This document shows positions 53,378 to 63,411 of a stretch of 64,000 nucleotides of DNA, one piece after another. Both the position numbers and the translations under genes were made by a program. The stretch covers positions 3,658,001 to 3,722,000 of the forward strand of contig NC_063021.1 of NCBI RefSeq assembly GCF_020509005.1. Reading direction: 5' to 3'. The DNA comes from Fulvia fulva. Its lineage: Eukaryota; Ascomycota; Dothideomycetes; Mycosphaerellales; Mycosphaerellaceae. The notes below the pieces were generated by a model. It searched no databases. It was not told the origin of the DNA and was given only the letters and a program-made list of their open reading frames with translations. The stretch's first letter is position 1, and the number at the start of each line of letters is the position of its first letter.

Positions 53378-53802
53378 TGTTAGGTTTGGTATAACCTAAT
53401 GATATCACAAGATCAGAAGACCAAGCTCAATCGGGTTTGTTCTCGGGCCGATGGGAAGTTGAGGGAGGGTGATGAAGCAGTAGCTGTCTTGTCTCGCAGA
53501 GATCAAGTAGCAGTGAGGCAGAGGTTGTGTTGTGGTGTATTCCAAACAGTGATATTAAACAGTGAGTTGAACGCCTCGAAGCCATAAGGGATTCTCAGCG
53601 TTCCTAAATACAAAGGAGATCCCCTTATGCCCAGGGGTATTGCTTTCTTTGCTTTCCATCATTTCTGTGCTTTCTCTAGAAGGCGTACCGAGCGTAGAAA
53701 TCGCTGCGAGCGAGCTGCAGCGGGAGTGCCCACTAGTTGGCTCGGCACCACGTGATCCGAAATCGGTTGGCTCGTAGGGTCCAGACGACTCGATCCGTAA
53801 CA
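53378..53802 (-). repeat. 3' LTR of the chromovirus
   Basis: 425 bp, same as 59915-60339 base for base on visual comparison. Contains a hairpin-capable TAGGTT...AACCTA at 53381-53398. Confidence 0.96.
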
Positions 53803-53815
53803 CCATCCCCCTTCC
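53803..53815 (-). promoter_or_regulatory. Polypurine tract of the chromovirus
   Basis: Element sense GGAAGGGGGATGG immediately before the 3' LTR; the usual primer for plus-strand synthesis. Confidence 0.85.
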
Positions 53816-53898
53816 AGTCTAGCTCGTCCCGAGCTAATCATAAGCTTGCGGGGTCCCTTCTATTCGTAGGTCGTTATGACCGTTTCTTCTCCTTCGCC

Positions 53899-54543
53899 AT
53901 GCCAAAGGCGTCCTCTTCAAAACGCTCTTCCTCCGACGATCGCAAGCGTCTTGGAATTTTTATTCGCGCGAACGGCGAAATCATGCCTCGGGCATGCTCG
54001 AATTGTCGTCGTCTAGGTCGGGTGTGCAAGGTGCACGTAAGATCAGGTCGCTGCAGCGAGTGCAACATCCACGGGTTGAAGGGTTGTGACATTAAGATCA
54101 CTGCGTCGGAATGGGAGAGGTTGAGCAAGGAGCGCGCAAAGCTGCTGTCCCAAATTCAAGATGCGCGTCTGGCTTCTGCCGCTGCGATGGATCGGGAGCG
54201 CGAGATCGTCGCGCGGGCTCGCGAGGCCACATCAACGGCTTTAGCGAAGGAGGAGCGGCTGGCGAAACAGCTGGAGCTGTTGGATCGTCGTGCGGATAAT
54301 GCAGTGTCGGTTGCGGAGGCCAACGCTCTGGAGGCGGAGGCTGAGGAGCGCTCGTTATCATCTCTTCCGGAGGGGGTAGCTTCCCTGGGTCCCGAGCTTG
54401 CTTTGTCTCCATTTACTTGGGCAAACGACCCGTCCCTGGATTCCTCAGATTTCTTTGCTGGCGTCTCTGGGACCCTCCGGTTCGATCCTTCTTTATTTGT
54501 TGATCCTGGCGGAAGTGTCGCAGGAGCTGGCAGCAGTTCGTGA
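53899..54543 (+). CDS. Antisense ORF in the chromovirus: Zn2Cys6-like plus coiled-coil protein
   Basis: 214 residues, ATG 53899 to TGA 54541-54543, on the strand opposite to gag/pol. It lies between pol and the 3' LTR and overlaps the last 131 bp of pol tail to tail. Cys33, 36, 43, 52, 55 and 63 give C-x2-C-x6-C-x8-C-x2-C-x7-C, within the fungal Zn2Cys6 binuclear-cluster pattern, with basic residues around ([14 protein letters not shown]). Residues about 70-155 are a heptad-rich helix ([35 protein letters not shown]), and the tail is acidic and Phe/Asp-rich ([17 protein letters not shown]), resembling an activation region. The 5' flank has a pyrimidine tract (TTCTTCTCCTTCGCC) just before ATG, common in fungal promoters. 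Likely a DNA-binding dimer; role in the element unknown. Confidence 0.65.
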   Translation: MPKASSSKRSSSDDRKRLGIFIRANGEIMPRACSNCRRLGRVCKVHVRSGRCSECNIHGLKGCDIKITASEWERLSKERAKLLSQIQDARLASAAAMDREREIVARAREATSTALAKEERLAKQLELLDRRADNAVSVAEANALEAEAEERSLSSLPEGVASLGPELALSPFTWANDPSLDSSDFFAGVSGTLRFDPSLFVDPGGSVAGAGSSS

Positions 54544-57500
54544 GGTTTTCTTCTGGCTCCCAGGTATTTTCTGATTCGTCGTATCCTTTCCATTTGACAA
54601 GGTATTTCTGACCCTTCTTGTCTAGGATTCTTTCGACTTCGAATTCGTCTTCTGCTTCCGGCTCGAAATGGAAGCTTTCTTGGCAAGGTGTTTTGGCGTC
54701 TGCGGGTTCCAGCTTGGAGATGTGGAAGACTGGATGGATTTTGGCGTCAGGTGGTACTCGTAACCGGTAGTTGACTGGTCCTACGACTTTATCGATGAAA
54801 AATGGTCCGACCTTAACATGATCCAGCTTCTTGGTCTGTCTTCTCGTTCTCAGGTTTTTTGTGAGGAGATAGACCTTATCCCCCTTTTTTAGTAGAGGTG
54901 CCATTTTTCTTTGGTTTTGCCGTTGCTGAGACAATTTTTGTTGTGCATCTTCGATCGCTTTGCGTGCTTCTTTGTGCACCTCCTTGAGAGTCTCCGTCGT
55001 CACGATTGCTCTCTCGGCTTGTGGGTGAGATCCAGGTGTTCCGAACAGGTTAGGATCTTTGCCAAAGTTCGCATAGAATGGCGTCGTTGAAGTTGTCTCT
55101 GATTTGTGGTTGTTTAGTGCAATCTGCGCCACTGGCAGTAGTGAAACCCAGTTGTCTTGTGCGTAGTTAATGTAGTGTCTTAGGTATTGTTCCAGCGTTT
55201 GGTTCGTTCTTTCTGTTTGTCCATCGGTCTCTGGATGATATGCTGTTGACAACTTGTGCTTGATCCCGATCGTTCCCATAAGTGTTTTCCAGTAGTTGGA
55301 CGTGAAGAGCTTATCTCTGTCCGTGATGAATGTTTCCGGGAATCCGTGGTATCGGATCAATCTGTCTAGTACGAGGTATCCGAGCTGCTCTGCTGTATAT
55401 GTCTCCGATGCAGGAATGAAGTGTGCATATTTTGTGAGTCTGTCGACCATGACCAGTATCATGTCGTACGTTTGTTTCGTGACTTGGTCTTTCGACAATG
55501 GGAGCTTTGTAATAAAGTCCATTGTAACTTCGTCCCATGGTTTCGTCGGTGGTGTCCTGAACTGTAGGTGACCGTACTTGGCGTGTCTCGCAGCTTTGTT
55601 TTGTTGGCAGTGTACGCATTGCTTAATGTAGCGTAATACTTTTTGTCTCATTTGTGGGAATGAGAAGCTACGTTGTATAAGGTCAACCGTCTTCGTAGTT
55701 CCAGGGTGTCCATAAGTTGGCTCGTCGTGATGTTGTTGTATACACTCTTCTTCTCGGTCCTTCGGTACTTGGTATTTTCCTTGCGATATAGGGAACTGTT
55801 CTTCCTTGTCGCCTAGGATCTGTACGATGTTGTTGAACTCTTTCGTGTTGGCACTAAGACTTCCATCGGGGTTCGTCTTAAGTATCTTGTGTTGCACTGG
55901 TTCTTTTCCTTCCATGTAGTCGCTTCGTCGGCTCAACGCGTCTGCGCGGCCATTCTCTGTTCCTGGAGTGTATTTGATTTCAAACTTGTACTGTCCTAGC
56001 AGCTCCGACCAGCGGGCTTGTCTTCGGGTAAGTTCTTTCGTCGTCGTGAAGTACGTAAGATTCTTGTGGTCTGAAAGAATCGTTAACTTCGGTGGGCCCT
56101 CGACGTACACTCTCCAATGTTGCATGGCAGCAACAATGGCTAGAAGCTCTTTGTCATGGATGTCGTAGTTCTGTTCCGCTGTGGTCATTTTTCGGGAATA
56201 ATAGGCCACTGGGTGTCGTTTCCCCTCGTGTGTCTGTGTAAGACATGCGCCTATTGCCATATCGGACGCGTCGGTCTCGATGTGGACTTCCTTACTACCA
56301 TCGAATAGTCGAAGCGTTGGGGCTGAAGCGCATTGTTCCTTGAGTTTCGTGAACGCTTCATGTTGTTCCTTTCCCCATTTCCAGCTGACGTCTTTTCTTG
56401 TAAGCATCGTCATTGGTGTTGCTGTCTTTGAGTAGTCCTTGATGAATTTCCGGTTGTAGTTGGCGAGTCCAAGGAACGATTGTACTTCCTTGACTGTCTT
56501 TGGTTCTGGCCATTCTCTGATTGACTGTGTTTTCGCAGGATCGATGGTGATTCCTGTTGTGCTGATGATGAAGCCTAAAAACTTGACTTGCTTCTTGTGG
56601 AACTCGCATTTCTCGGGTGCCGTCTTGAACCCGGCTCTGGTGAGTCGTTCGAAGACGTCCTGAACTTGCTTGGTGTGCTCCTGGAGGGATCCTTTTGTGT
56701 AGACCAGTATATCGTCCATGTACGCAATGACGCACACGTCGAGCAGGTCTCTAAGCGTTTCGTTGACAAGGTCCTGGCAGGATGCGGGTGCGTTGGTCAG
56801 TCCCATAGGCATGACCAAGAACTCGTAGAGTCCATATCTTGTTCTGAAGGCGGTTTTCCATTCTTCTCCAGCTGCCATTCGTATCGCGTAGAAGGCATCT
56901 CGTAGGTCAATCTTCGTGTACCAGTCCGATCCGGTTAATCTGTCTTGTGCTTCTTCGATGTTGGGTAGCGGATATCGGTTCTTGATTGTGATCTCGTTCA
57001 ACTTTCGGTAGTCTTGTACGAGTCGTAGTTTCCCGTTCGGTTTTGGAACGAACATGCATGGAGTTCCTGCGCTCGAGGTGGATCGTCGTATCCATCCTTT
57101 GGCCAGCTTCTCCTTCAGCCATTCTCGTAAGGTTTGGAGCTCTTTCTCGGACATTTGGTATAGGGGTCCCCATGGAGGCTCTTTTCCTGGCTGAATGTTT
57201 ATCTTGTGATCCCATGGTGCGTGTTTAGGTAAGGCGTTCTTGCCTTCCTCTTCTCGGAATAGTCGTGACCATCTGCGATATTCCTGAGGGATGTCTGGCT
57301 CCGATTTTCCAGTCATCTTCGATGGTGCGTTACTTCCATCCGTTCCGGTGATCTCGTGACCCAACTGCCCCAAGTCGGTGTCTATCCCAGTCGAAGGTGG
57401 TTCTTCTGTCCTTCTGGTCGGTGCAAGCTGTATCCTGTTTAGCTGTCTTACCTCATCCACCAGCGAACGCTGCCGCTGCGTAGGTTCAATAGCGATAACG

Positions 57501-58204
57501 CAATCGCATTGTTCAAATCTGAGTACTCCTGTTCTCCAGTCGATTACTGGGTTGTGCTTTCTCAACCAAGGTGTACCGAGTACAATGTCATGACTGGCCA
57601 TGTCAGTGACATCCAGGGTAATTTCCTCGTGGTGCTGTTGGATTGCAAGTGGTAGCGGTATCGTCTCGCGCTCCACACTGGGTAAGGATGATCCGTCTAC
57701 CGCGATCAATTCATAACCCTCTTTCTTTCTGCGGGTAGCTAGCCCGTGTCGTTTGACAAATGATTCGGAGGCGAAGTTCCCGCTCGCTCCGGAATCTATC
57801 ATGGCATATGTCCGATGCCCATTGACGATAATCTTCGTTCGAAACACTGTAGTCGATGCTTGAGCCTTTTCTGTGTTGCATAACTCCTTTCGGTCGCTCA
57901 TTCCTGAGGAGTCGATCCTTTTCCCTGTTCGTATGTGGAACGTCGTGCTTCGTGTCTCGAGGCCTCCGCTTGAACCTGGCGCGAGCCTTTCTGTGTCCAC
58001 ACCTGTAGTCGGTGACGTTCCTGGATCTTCTGCGTTTCTGAGTAGAGAGATCGTACGTGTTGTACGGCGTGTCGTAATTCGTTCGATACGAATGTTCCTG
58101 ACGGTGTAAGGTATCCTGGTCCTATCATATGGCTTCCTATCGGTGGTCTCTCGATGACAGCTGTTGCTAGGTTCTCGGTGACGCTCACAGCTGGGTATGT
58201 CCAT
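54413..58204 (-). CDS. pol: Chromovirus pol polyprotein (PR-RT-RH-IN-chromodomain)
   Basis: A 1263-codon open frame, -1 relative to gag. The translated part probably begins at about residue 94, after frameshifting, or at Met102. Aspartic protease: [12 protein letters not shown] (about 133-144) and a VLGTPWL block. [17 protein letters not shown], then [11 protein letters not shown] (YMDD about 495-498). RNase [16 protein letters not shown] (about 641). Integrase: HHCC finger (about 825-866) and catalytic D896, D962, E998. GPF-like module [17 protein letters not shown]. Chromodomain about 1188-1231 ([29 protein letters not shown]), which in this lineage directs integration to heterochromatin by binding methylated H3K9. 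The last 44 codons overlap the opposing ORF. Confidence 0.97.
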   Translation of the reverse strand: MDIPSCERHREPSNSCHRETTDRKPYDRTRIPYTVRNIRIERITTRRTTRTISLLRNAEDPGTSPTTGVDTERLAPGSSGGLETRSTTFHIRTGKRIDSSGMSDRKELCNTEKAQASTTVFRTKIIVNGHRTYAMIDSGASGNFASESFVKRHGLATRRKKEGYELIAVDGSSLPSVERETIPLPLAIQQHHEEITLDVTDMASHDIVLGTPWLRKHNPVIDWRTGVLRFEQCDCVIAIEPTQRQRSLVDEVRQLNRIQLAPTRRTEEPPSTGIDTDLGQLGHEITGTDGSNAPSKMTGKSEPDIPQEYRRWSRLFREEEGKNALPKHAPWDHKINIQPGKEPPWGPLYQMSEKELQTLREWLKEKLAKGWIRRSTSSAGTPCMFVPKPNGKLRLVQDYRKLNEITIKNRYPLPNIEEAQDRLTGSDWYTKIDLRDAFYAIRMAAGEEWKTAFRTRYGLYEFLVMPMGLTNAPASCQDLVNETLRDLLDVCVIAYMDDILVYTKGSLQEHTKQVQDVFERLTRAGFKTAPEKCEFHKKQVKFLGFIISTTGITIDPAKTQSIREWPEPKTVKEVQSFLGLANYNRKFIKDYSKTATPMTMLTRKDVSWKWGKEQHEAFTKLKEQCASAPTLRLFDGSKEVHIETDASDMAIGACLTQTHEGKRHPVAYYSRKMTTAEQNYDIHDKELLAIVAAMQHWRVYVEGPPKLTILSDHKNLTYFTTTKELTRRQARWSELLGQYKFEIKYTPGTENGRADALSRRSDYMEGKEPVQHKILKTNPDGSLSANTKEFNNIVQILGDKEEQFPISQGKYQVPKDREEECIQQHHDEPTYGHPGTTKTVDLIQRSFSFPQMRQKVLRYIKQCVHCQQNKAARHAKYGHLQFRTPPTKPWDEVTMDFITKLPLSKDQVTKQTYDMILVMVDRLTKYAHFIPASETYTAEQLGYLVLDRLIRYHGFPETFITDRDKLFTSNYWKTLMGTIGIKHKLSTAYHPETDGQTERTNQTLEQYLRHYINYAQDNWVSLLPVAQIALNNHKSETTSTTPFYANFGKDPNLFGTPGSHPQAERAIVTTETLKEVHKEARKAIEDAQQKLSQQRQNQRKMAPLLKKGDKVYLLTKNLRTRRQTKKLDHVKVGPFFIDKVVGPVNYRLRVPPDAKIHPVFHISKLEPADAKTPCQESFHFEPEAEDEFEVERILDKKGQKYLVKWKGYDESENTWEPEENLTNCCQLLRHFRQDQQIKKDRTGGSQRRQQRNLRNPGTGRLPK

Positions 58205-59895
58205 ACCACTGCCCGTAGCGTGTCGAGGGTCTTGTCGAACTCAATTGGGTGTAGCATTCGCCGTCCCGATATTTTCGGTAGGAATTCTTCATGCCTTCTC
58301 TGTAGATGTACGATCATGTCGAATAGCTTCTTAGGTGCATCAATCGTGAAGGTCAACTGTTCGTTGTCGTCGTCAGTGTCGCTCTCTTCTCCTTCGGAGG
58401 AATCTTCTTGGCTTGATTCTTCCGGATCCTGGTCTTCTTCGATCGTATCCAGCCCGGTGGTTTCTTGACGTTCTTGTGGTTCCGGTGACCACGATCCATT
58501 CCATCCTGGGTCCTGGTTTTCCTTGTCGTCGTCGTCGAAGCAGGATTCGTCGATGTCCACTTCTCGGAGCGTAGCGTCTTGCCTATGCGTCGCTCCCAGG
58601 GTTCCTCGCGGTTGCTGAGGCCAATACCCTGCTCCAGCCTTTGCGGAGTAGTGAACTTGACACGAGTCTTGGTAACAGAATCGCCAATGAAGGCTTCCAT
58701 GACCATTTCGAGATTCGGATTCGATCTCGTAATCGACTCTTCGTGCCATCATGTTGAACTGTTGTGGTCGGTTCTGCAGTCCGAATGGAATGACCTCCAT
58801 TCGCTGCCCATGGTATCCTCCTCGTCCTTGTGAGGGGTCCAGGAGAGGCTTCGTGCTTCTGTTGCTAGCTCTCTCCTCCACTCTCTGAGTATAGTCGGTA
58901 TCTCCCGGAGATCCAACACTGCTCTCAGATTTACTAGTTCGGGGTTGCATCATGTTGAACTGTTCGCGGCGCACCATATTCTTACCGCGGCAGTCCCTTG
59001 CTAGGTGGCCAGGTTTGCCACATCCATAGCAGGTTCGTGTTTCTCTTCCTGAACTCGGGGGTCTTCCTTTCCCCTTGCTGTTCCTGATCTTGCGACCTTT
59101 TTCGGTAACGTCGAGCTCCATTGGTTGAGGTCCGTAATATGGTTTGTTGTTAGGCTTGTGGTTGTAGTTGTCGTTGAAGCCTTTGTTATGGTTGTCGTAG
59201 CCTGGTGTGTATCCGGCCTTTCCGGATACCTTGGAGTCGTATCGTCGTTCCATAGCTCTTTCGTAGAGCTTGTCGTCAAGATCAATCGTGACTTGGACTA
59301 GGTCGCCTAAGCCATCGATCCTCCGACCGTCCCTCATTAACTCATCCTTGACATGCTCCTTCAGTCCTCGTCGGTACATGACCTGAAGTGCTTCGTCGTC
59401 CCAATCGGTAAGTTGTGCGTACTCCTGGAATTTGGCAGCGTATTCGGCGGTGGATGTCTTCTGAGTCAAGTGCTGAATTACACGAACGGCAGTGGCAATC
59501 TCGTTGGAGACCCCAAAGACGCTCTTCATAGCATGCTTGAGATGATTGTAAGACTTGAAGACTCCGTCGGCATTATCTTCTCCATTGCTGTCCAGGTACT
59601 TCCTAAGGAATGGTTTGACCCAATGCTGTGCTCGTCCTCGAAGAAAGGTAGTGGCAAAGACAGGCTTGAGGTTCTCAGCCATGGAGTTGAACAAGAAGTA
59701 CATGTCCATCTGAGCAACCCAAGTGTCGAACTTGTCTCGGTCGCCATAGTAGAAATCTGGCTTGCCAATCTTGAGGGTGTCGTTGCCTGTATGAGTAGCC
59801 AAGGCATTGATAGCATCGTTCGCGGTCTGAGGTCGTCGGGCTCTGCTTGCTTCACTGGGGGCGGGTGTTCCCCGGTCACTCTGTCGGTCTCCCAT
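57898..59895 (-). CDS. gag: Chromovirus gag polyprotein
   Basis: 665 residues from ATG 59895, only 19 nt after the LTR. Residues about 40-220 are the capsid-like retrotransposon gag domain ([68 protein letters not shown]). A basic, Asn/Gly-rich linker follows. Residues 289-302 form a CCHC zinc knuckle ([14 protein letters not shown]) for RNA binding. Residues about 430-530 are very acidic ([29 protein letters not shown]). The C-terminal ~100 residues overlap the pol frame. The long C-terminal extension after the knuckle is larger than in many chromovirus gags. It assembles the cytoplasmic particle. Confidence 0.95.
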   Translation of the reverse strand: MGDRQSDRGTPAPSEASRARRPQTANDAINALATHTGNDTLKIGKPDFYYGDRDKFDTWVAQMDMYFLFNSMAENLKPVFATTFLRGRAQHWVKPFLRKYLDSNGEDNADGVFKSYNHLKHAMKSVFGVSNEIATAVRVIQHLTQKTSTAEYAAKFQEYAQLTDWDDEALQVMYRRGLKEHVKDELMRDGRRIDGLGDLVQVTIDLDDKLYERAMERRYDSKVSGKAGYTPGYDNHNKGFNDNYNHKPNNKPYYGPQPMELDVTEKGRKIRNSKGKGRPPSSGRETRTCYGCGKPGHLARDCRGKNMVRREQFNMMQPRTSKSESSVGSPGDTDYTQRVEERASNRSTKPLLDPSQGRGGYHGQRMEVIPFGLQNRPQQFNMMARRVDYEIESESRNGHGSLHWRFCYQDSCQVHYSAKAGAGYWPQQPRGTLGATHRQDATLREVDIDESCFDDDDKENQDPGWNGSWSPEPQERQETTGLDTIEEDQDPEESSQEDSSEGEESDTDDDNEQLTFTIDAPKKLFDMIVHLQRRHEEFLPKISGRRMLHPIEFDKTLDTLRAVVWTYPAVSVTENLATAVIERPPIGSHMIGPGYLTPSGTFVSNELRHAVQHVRSLYSETQKIQERHRLQVWTQKGSRQVQAEASRHEARRSTYEQGKGSTPQE
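57919..57925 (-). promoter_or_regulatory. Slippery heptamer for -1 gag-pol frameshift (predicted)
   Basis: In element sense GGGAAAA, positioned as G GGA AAA in the gag frame (X XXY YYZ), six sense codons before the gag stop (57898-57900). Slippage by -1 enters the pol frame, which is open there. The gag stop also overlaps a pol-frame ATG as ATGA, an alternative route by stop-restart. Confidence 0.55.
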
Positions 59896-59899
59896 CGTA

Positions 59900-59914
59900 G
59901 AGGGCGTTCAAAGC
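59900..59914 (-). promoter_or_regulatory. Primer-binding site, self-priming type (predicted)
   Basis: Directly inside the 5' LTR the element sense reads GCTTTGAACGCCCTC. It lacks the TGG start of a tRNA-primed site. Nine bases, TTGAACGCC, are the exact complement of GGCGTTCAA at 60112-60104 in the LTR, near the predicted RNA 5' end. This matches the Tf1 mode of priming with the element's own RNA. Confidence 0.55.
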
Positions 59915-60339
59915 TGTTAGGTTTGGTATAACCTAATGATATCACAAGATCAGAAGACCAAGCTCAATCGGGTTTGTTCTCGGGCCGATGGGAAGTTGAG
60001 GGAGGGTGATGAAGCAGTAGCTGTCTTGTCTCGCAGAGATCAAGTAGCAGTGAGGCAGAGGTTGTGTTGTGGTGTATTCCAAACAGTGATATTAAACAGT
60101 GAGTTGAACGCCTCGAAGCCATAAGGGATTCTCAGCGTTCCTAAATACAAAGGAGATCCCCTTATGCCCAGGGGTATTGCTTTCTTTGCTTTCCATCATT
60201 TCTGTGCTTTCTCTAGAAGGCGTACCGAGCGTAGAAATCGCTGCGAGCGAGCTGCAGCGGGAGTGCCCACTAGTTGGCTCGGCACCACGTGATCCGAAAT
60301 CGGTTGGCTCGTAGGGTCCAGACGACTCGATCCGTAACA
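59915..60339 (-). repeat. 5' LTR of the chromovirus
   Basis: 425 bp, transcribed leftward. Holds the TATA-like element and the predicted transcript start described separately. Confidence 0.96.
60142..60147 (-). promoter_or_regulatory. TATA-like element of the 5' LTR
   Basis: TATTTA in element sense (TTTGTATTTAGG). About 28-33 bp downstream lies GAGGCGTTCAA (60114-60104), a plausible 5' end of the genomic RNA. Inferred from spacing only. Confidence 0.4.
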
Positions 60340-60344
60340 CTTCG

Positions 60345-61596
60345 ATAATATATCTAATAACTTGGAGGATACCTCGTCTAATTTTAAATCCTACTTTGAT
60401 ATACTAAATAATCCTATAATAATAAAGGAGTAAAGATAGCTATACTAGGATAAGGTACGAGTTAACTAAGGCTAGTAAGATGTTCTTAAGATCGCCTAAT
60501 CCTAGTAGACTTCGTTTCGGCCTCTTATAGGCTTACTAGAGTAGCGATAATTCTGGCTTCTTCTAATCTAGTTATATAACTAAAGAGAGAACAAGATCCT
60601 CTATCGACTATTTATAATTATTAACGTATATCTCTATATTACGAGACGTATAGTATACTAAGATACTCTTACTTTAAAAATTGCTTTCTCGGCGATATTT
60701 GTATTATTTACCTCGATTTAAGCTCTAAGACCTACTACTATAATCGCTATATATTCTCTATCTAAGTTTAGAGTATCTATAGTCTAGCTATAGCGATATA
60801 TATGAAAATACTAACTACGACTATTTAATCCTTTAAGTTTAACACTTTCTTATAAGCTAATAAAGGCTCATCTAAAGTCTAGACATATATTAAAGTAGAG
60901 CCTAATAGCTCTTTAATATACCTAGTAATTTATTAGCGACCTATAGATTAGTATAGTTATGTAGTTAGGTATAAAGTACTCGAGAATCGGCTCTTATATA
61001 GCGCTATACTCGATCCTATAAGTCGTAGACAAGTATATTATACTAGGATTGAGTAATTCTTAGCTAGAGCTTTAAAGCTTTTAGCGATTTATATAGAGAC
61101 TACTATACTACTTATATAACTATATTAAGTATTACTTTACTTACTATATAACGCTATCCTCTATAGTTTCTAAATCTACTTATCGTTACGCCTATCTCTA
61201 TTACTATACTCTATAATCCTATCTCCTAACTAAACTTACTAGGTAAATACTTTTAGATTATATAAAGTAGCGTAACCCCAAATAGAGCCTTCTACAACTA
61301 TAAGGCGGTTTCTAGCGATAGTAGCGAGGGGAACATAACGGCTTATTATATATATAGTAGGTATAGGTCTATAGGTATAATAGCTATTAATTTATTAGAA
61401 GTACTAAAGATAGTACTTTAGTCTAGATCTTTATTTAGGAGTCTTATAAGACTAGGTATGTAGTTACTATATAGTACGCCTTACTACTAAAAGACTACTA
61501 CGAATAGCCCTATTAAGTAGTTAACTTGTTATAATGTCTATAGTAATCGATTTCGGTAAAGTAATTAGTATACTAGACTCCTATACCTCCTTATAT
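60345..61596. other. TA-rich, RIP-type repeat relic without genes
   Basis: Dense TpA, frequent stops in all frames, no recognisable domain. With 51700-53372 it forms the pre-insertion site of the chromovirus. Confidence 0.65.
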
Positions 61597-63411
61597 ATAG
61601 ATAGATAGATGATTCATTTACCCGTTGTGGTGCCCTCCGGTCCATGCGGGTTTATGTCTATATATGTTGCTGCATAAGGTAGGAAACCTGTTCCCAGGTA
61701 AAAACCTCCTCTCCTTCTCTAATAGCTTCCTTGCCATAAGTTCTCAGTTTTCCTTCCATTAGGGTGCACTAGTGTCATGGTGGTCAGCCTCTGACTACCT
61801 TGTCTGCAACCCTGGAGTTGTCCCCCTCTTCCTGCTCTCCTCCTCCTTCTTTCTCTCCTCAATCCATCTCTCTGTTTCCCTAGTAAGAGAGAACTGCTCC
61901 AAAAATCCTTGGTGGATGATCCACCTTGTAATTCTCTGGAGGTCTCCCTTATTGCTGATCATGGCTTGGAAGTTTCTGTTCCTTGCCCTTGCCCTCCATT
62001 CACCTCTCCCTGTACTCCATTCTTTGCAAACCAGAAGTCTATGTTCGACATTCTGGGACAGGTAGCCGCATGGGCAACTCTTGTCTTCGATACCTGGGAC
62101 TTTTCTCTGATGCAGGTATACCCTGACTCCGATGTGTTCAGAGCGGATTTGTATTGCTATGCTTGCTTCTGACCTGGTCAGGTCTGAGTACAGTAGGTAG
62201 TTGTGGCTACCAAACTGTTGGAGTGCCTTTGGGGTTCCTGGCCTCTGTGGGGTTCTTGTCCATTCAGTCTTCCAGAGGAGTCCTGCCATCCTTTCAGCTA
62301 GAGACTGTTGCTTCTTCCCTTGGCTGGCTGCTGATTCTCTCCCCTGAGCCCCTCTGTCCTGTTCCTGCTGGGCTAGGTGCAGCTGTTCTGTTGGTTCTTT
62401 GAACTTCTGCAGGTCCTGCTGCTTCTGTGGAGCTGGATTGGGTCTTGCTTGTCTGTGCCTTCTCGTGCACTGGCTCCTGATTTTGTTGACTGCCTTCTGG
62501 ATTACTAGCTGGGCTGGGTATGCAGACGTCTTTCCTGCATACTGGTATCTCAACCCTTGAAGGTAGAGCTTGGCTGGTGGGGAGCCAGACTCCATTTCGA
62601 CCACCCTTGTTGGAGTTGACTTGTATGCTCCAAGCACCTTTTTCAGACAGGAGGCTTGGGCTCTGCTGATAGGATCTGCAATTCTCTTTGGGATCTTGTC
62701 TTGGGCTGACCAGATCTGGGCTCCATATAGCATGGCTGGCTTCACAATGGCCTTGTACATAACCTTTGCTTTCGCAAATGTGGCTCCCCATGTGGAGGCT
62801 GTAAGCCTGTCAATTGATTGCCTGTTGTTGTCTGCTCTTGCCTGTGCTTTCTTGACCTGTGGTCCCCAGCTAAGCTTTGGATCCAGCCATATTCCTAGCA
62901 CCCTTAATTCACTTGAGGGTTCTGTTGTGTGTCCCTGAATAGTGATTGGGGCTTGCATATTGTGTCTGTTTCTGGCTCTACTGAAGTGGATAAGTTGATA
63001 CTTCTCTGGGGCAAATCTGGCTCCATGTTTCCTGGCCCATTCCTCACATTCCTTGTGTTTCTTCTGCAAGATTCTACAGTTCTCTTCTGTGCTGTCTGAC
63101 CAGGCTAGGATGTTTGTGTCATCCACAAACCCTGAGGCTGATGTGTTTCTAGAGTTTAGCTTTGCTGGCAGGTCTGCCATAAAGAGGAGAAACAGGATTG
63201 GAGACATTGTTGATCCCTGTGGGATTCCTGTCTCTGTAGGCATGCTGTCAGATTTGTATCTGCCCAGTCTTAGTCTTGTGGTTCTACCTCTAAGGAAGGA
63301 CTGGATGAACTGGACTGTCCAGTTGGGGATAGCCTTCTGTTTCAGGATGTGGATCAGCCTCTGGTGTGAGACATTGTCAAAGGCTCCTAATATGTCCAGT
63401 GAACGCTTCTA
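61597..63411 (-). mobile_element. 5'-truncated LINE (Tad1-like non-LTR retrotransposon)
   Basis: Reads leftward. An open frame from 63411 to 61795 (about 538 codons) begins inside RT motif A (LDILGAFDNVSHQRL) and continues with TGIPQGSTMSPILFLL, GFVDDTNILAWS (the FVDD catalytic motif) and LRVLGIWLDPKLSW. The thumb region follows (MLYGAQIWSA), and a C-terminal part with a Cys/His cluster (SCPCGYLSQNVEHRLLVCKEW). The missing endonuclease and first RT blocks show 5' truncation, the hallmark of LINE insertion. The 3' end carries a short (ATAG)n tail at 61597-61610. The frame has no stop and normal base composition inside TA-rich surroundings, so the insertion post-dates most RIP there. Confidence 0.88.

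Larger units (their letters stand above)
53378..60339 (-). mobile_element. Intact Ty3/gypsy chromovirus retrotransposon
   Basis: A 6962-bp element with 425-bp LTRs that I read as identical, 5-bp terminal inverted repeats TGTTA/TAACA and target duplication CTTCG (53373-53377 and 60340-60344). Element order (right to left): 5' LTR 60339-59915, primer site, gag 59895-57898, pol in the -1 frame to 54413, an opposing ORF 53899-54543, polypurine tract, 3' LTR. Pol has protease, RT, RNase H, integrase and a C-terminal chromodomain, defining a chromovirus. No stop codon or RIP-type change is seen in either main ORF, although the DNA around it is saturated with such changes. The copy is therefore young and potentially mobile. 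Confidence 0.97.

Noticed and set aside
53399..53587. 62-residue frame in each LTR (also 59936-60124)
   Set aside because: Chance frame in LTR sequence; identical in both only because the LTRs are identical.
53737..53898. Upstream extension of the antisense chromovirus ORF into the LTR
   Set aside because: Open in frame, but composition looks non-coding and the pyrimidine tract directly precedes ATG 53899.
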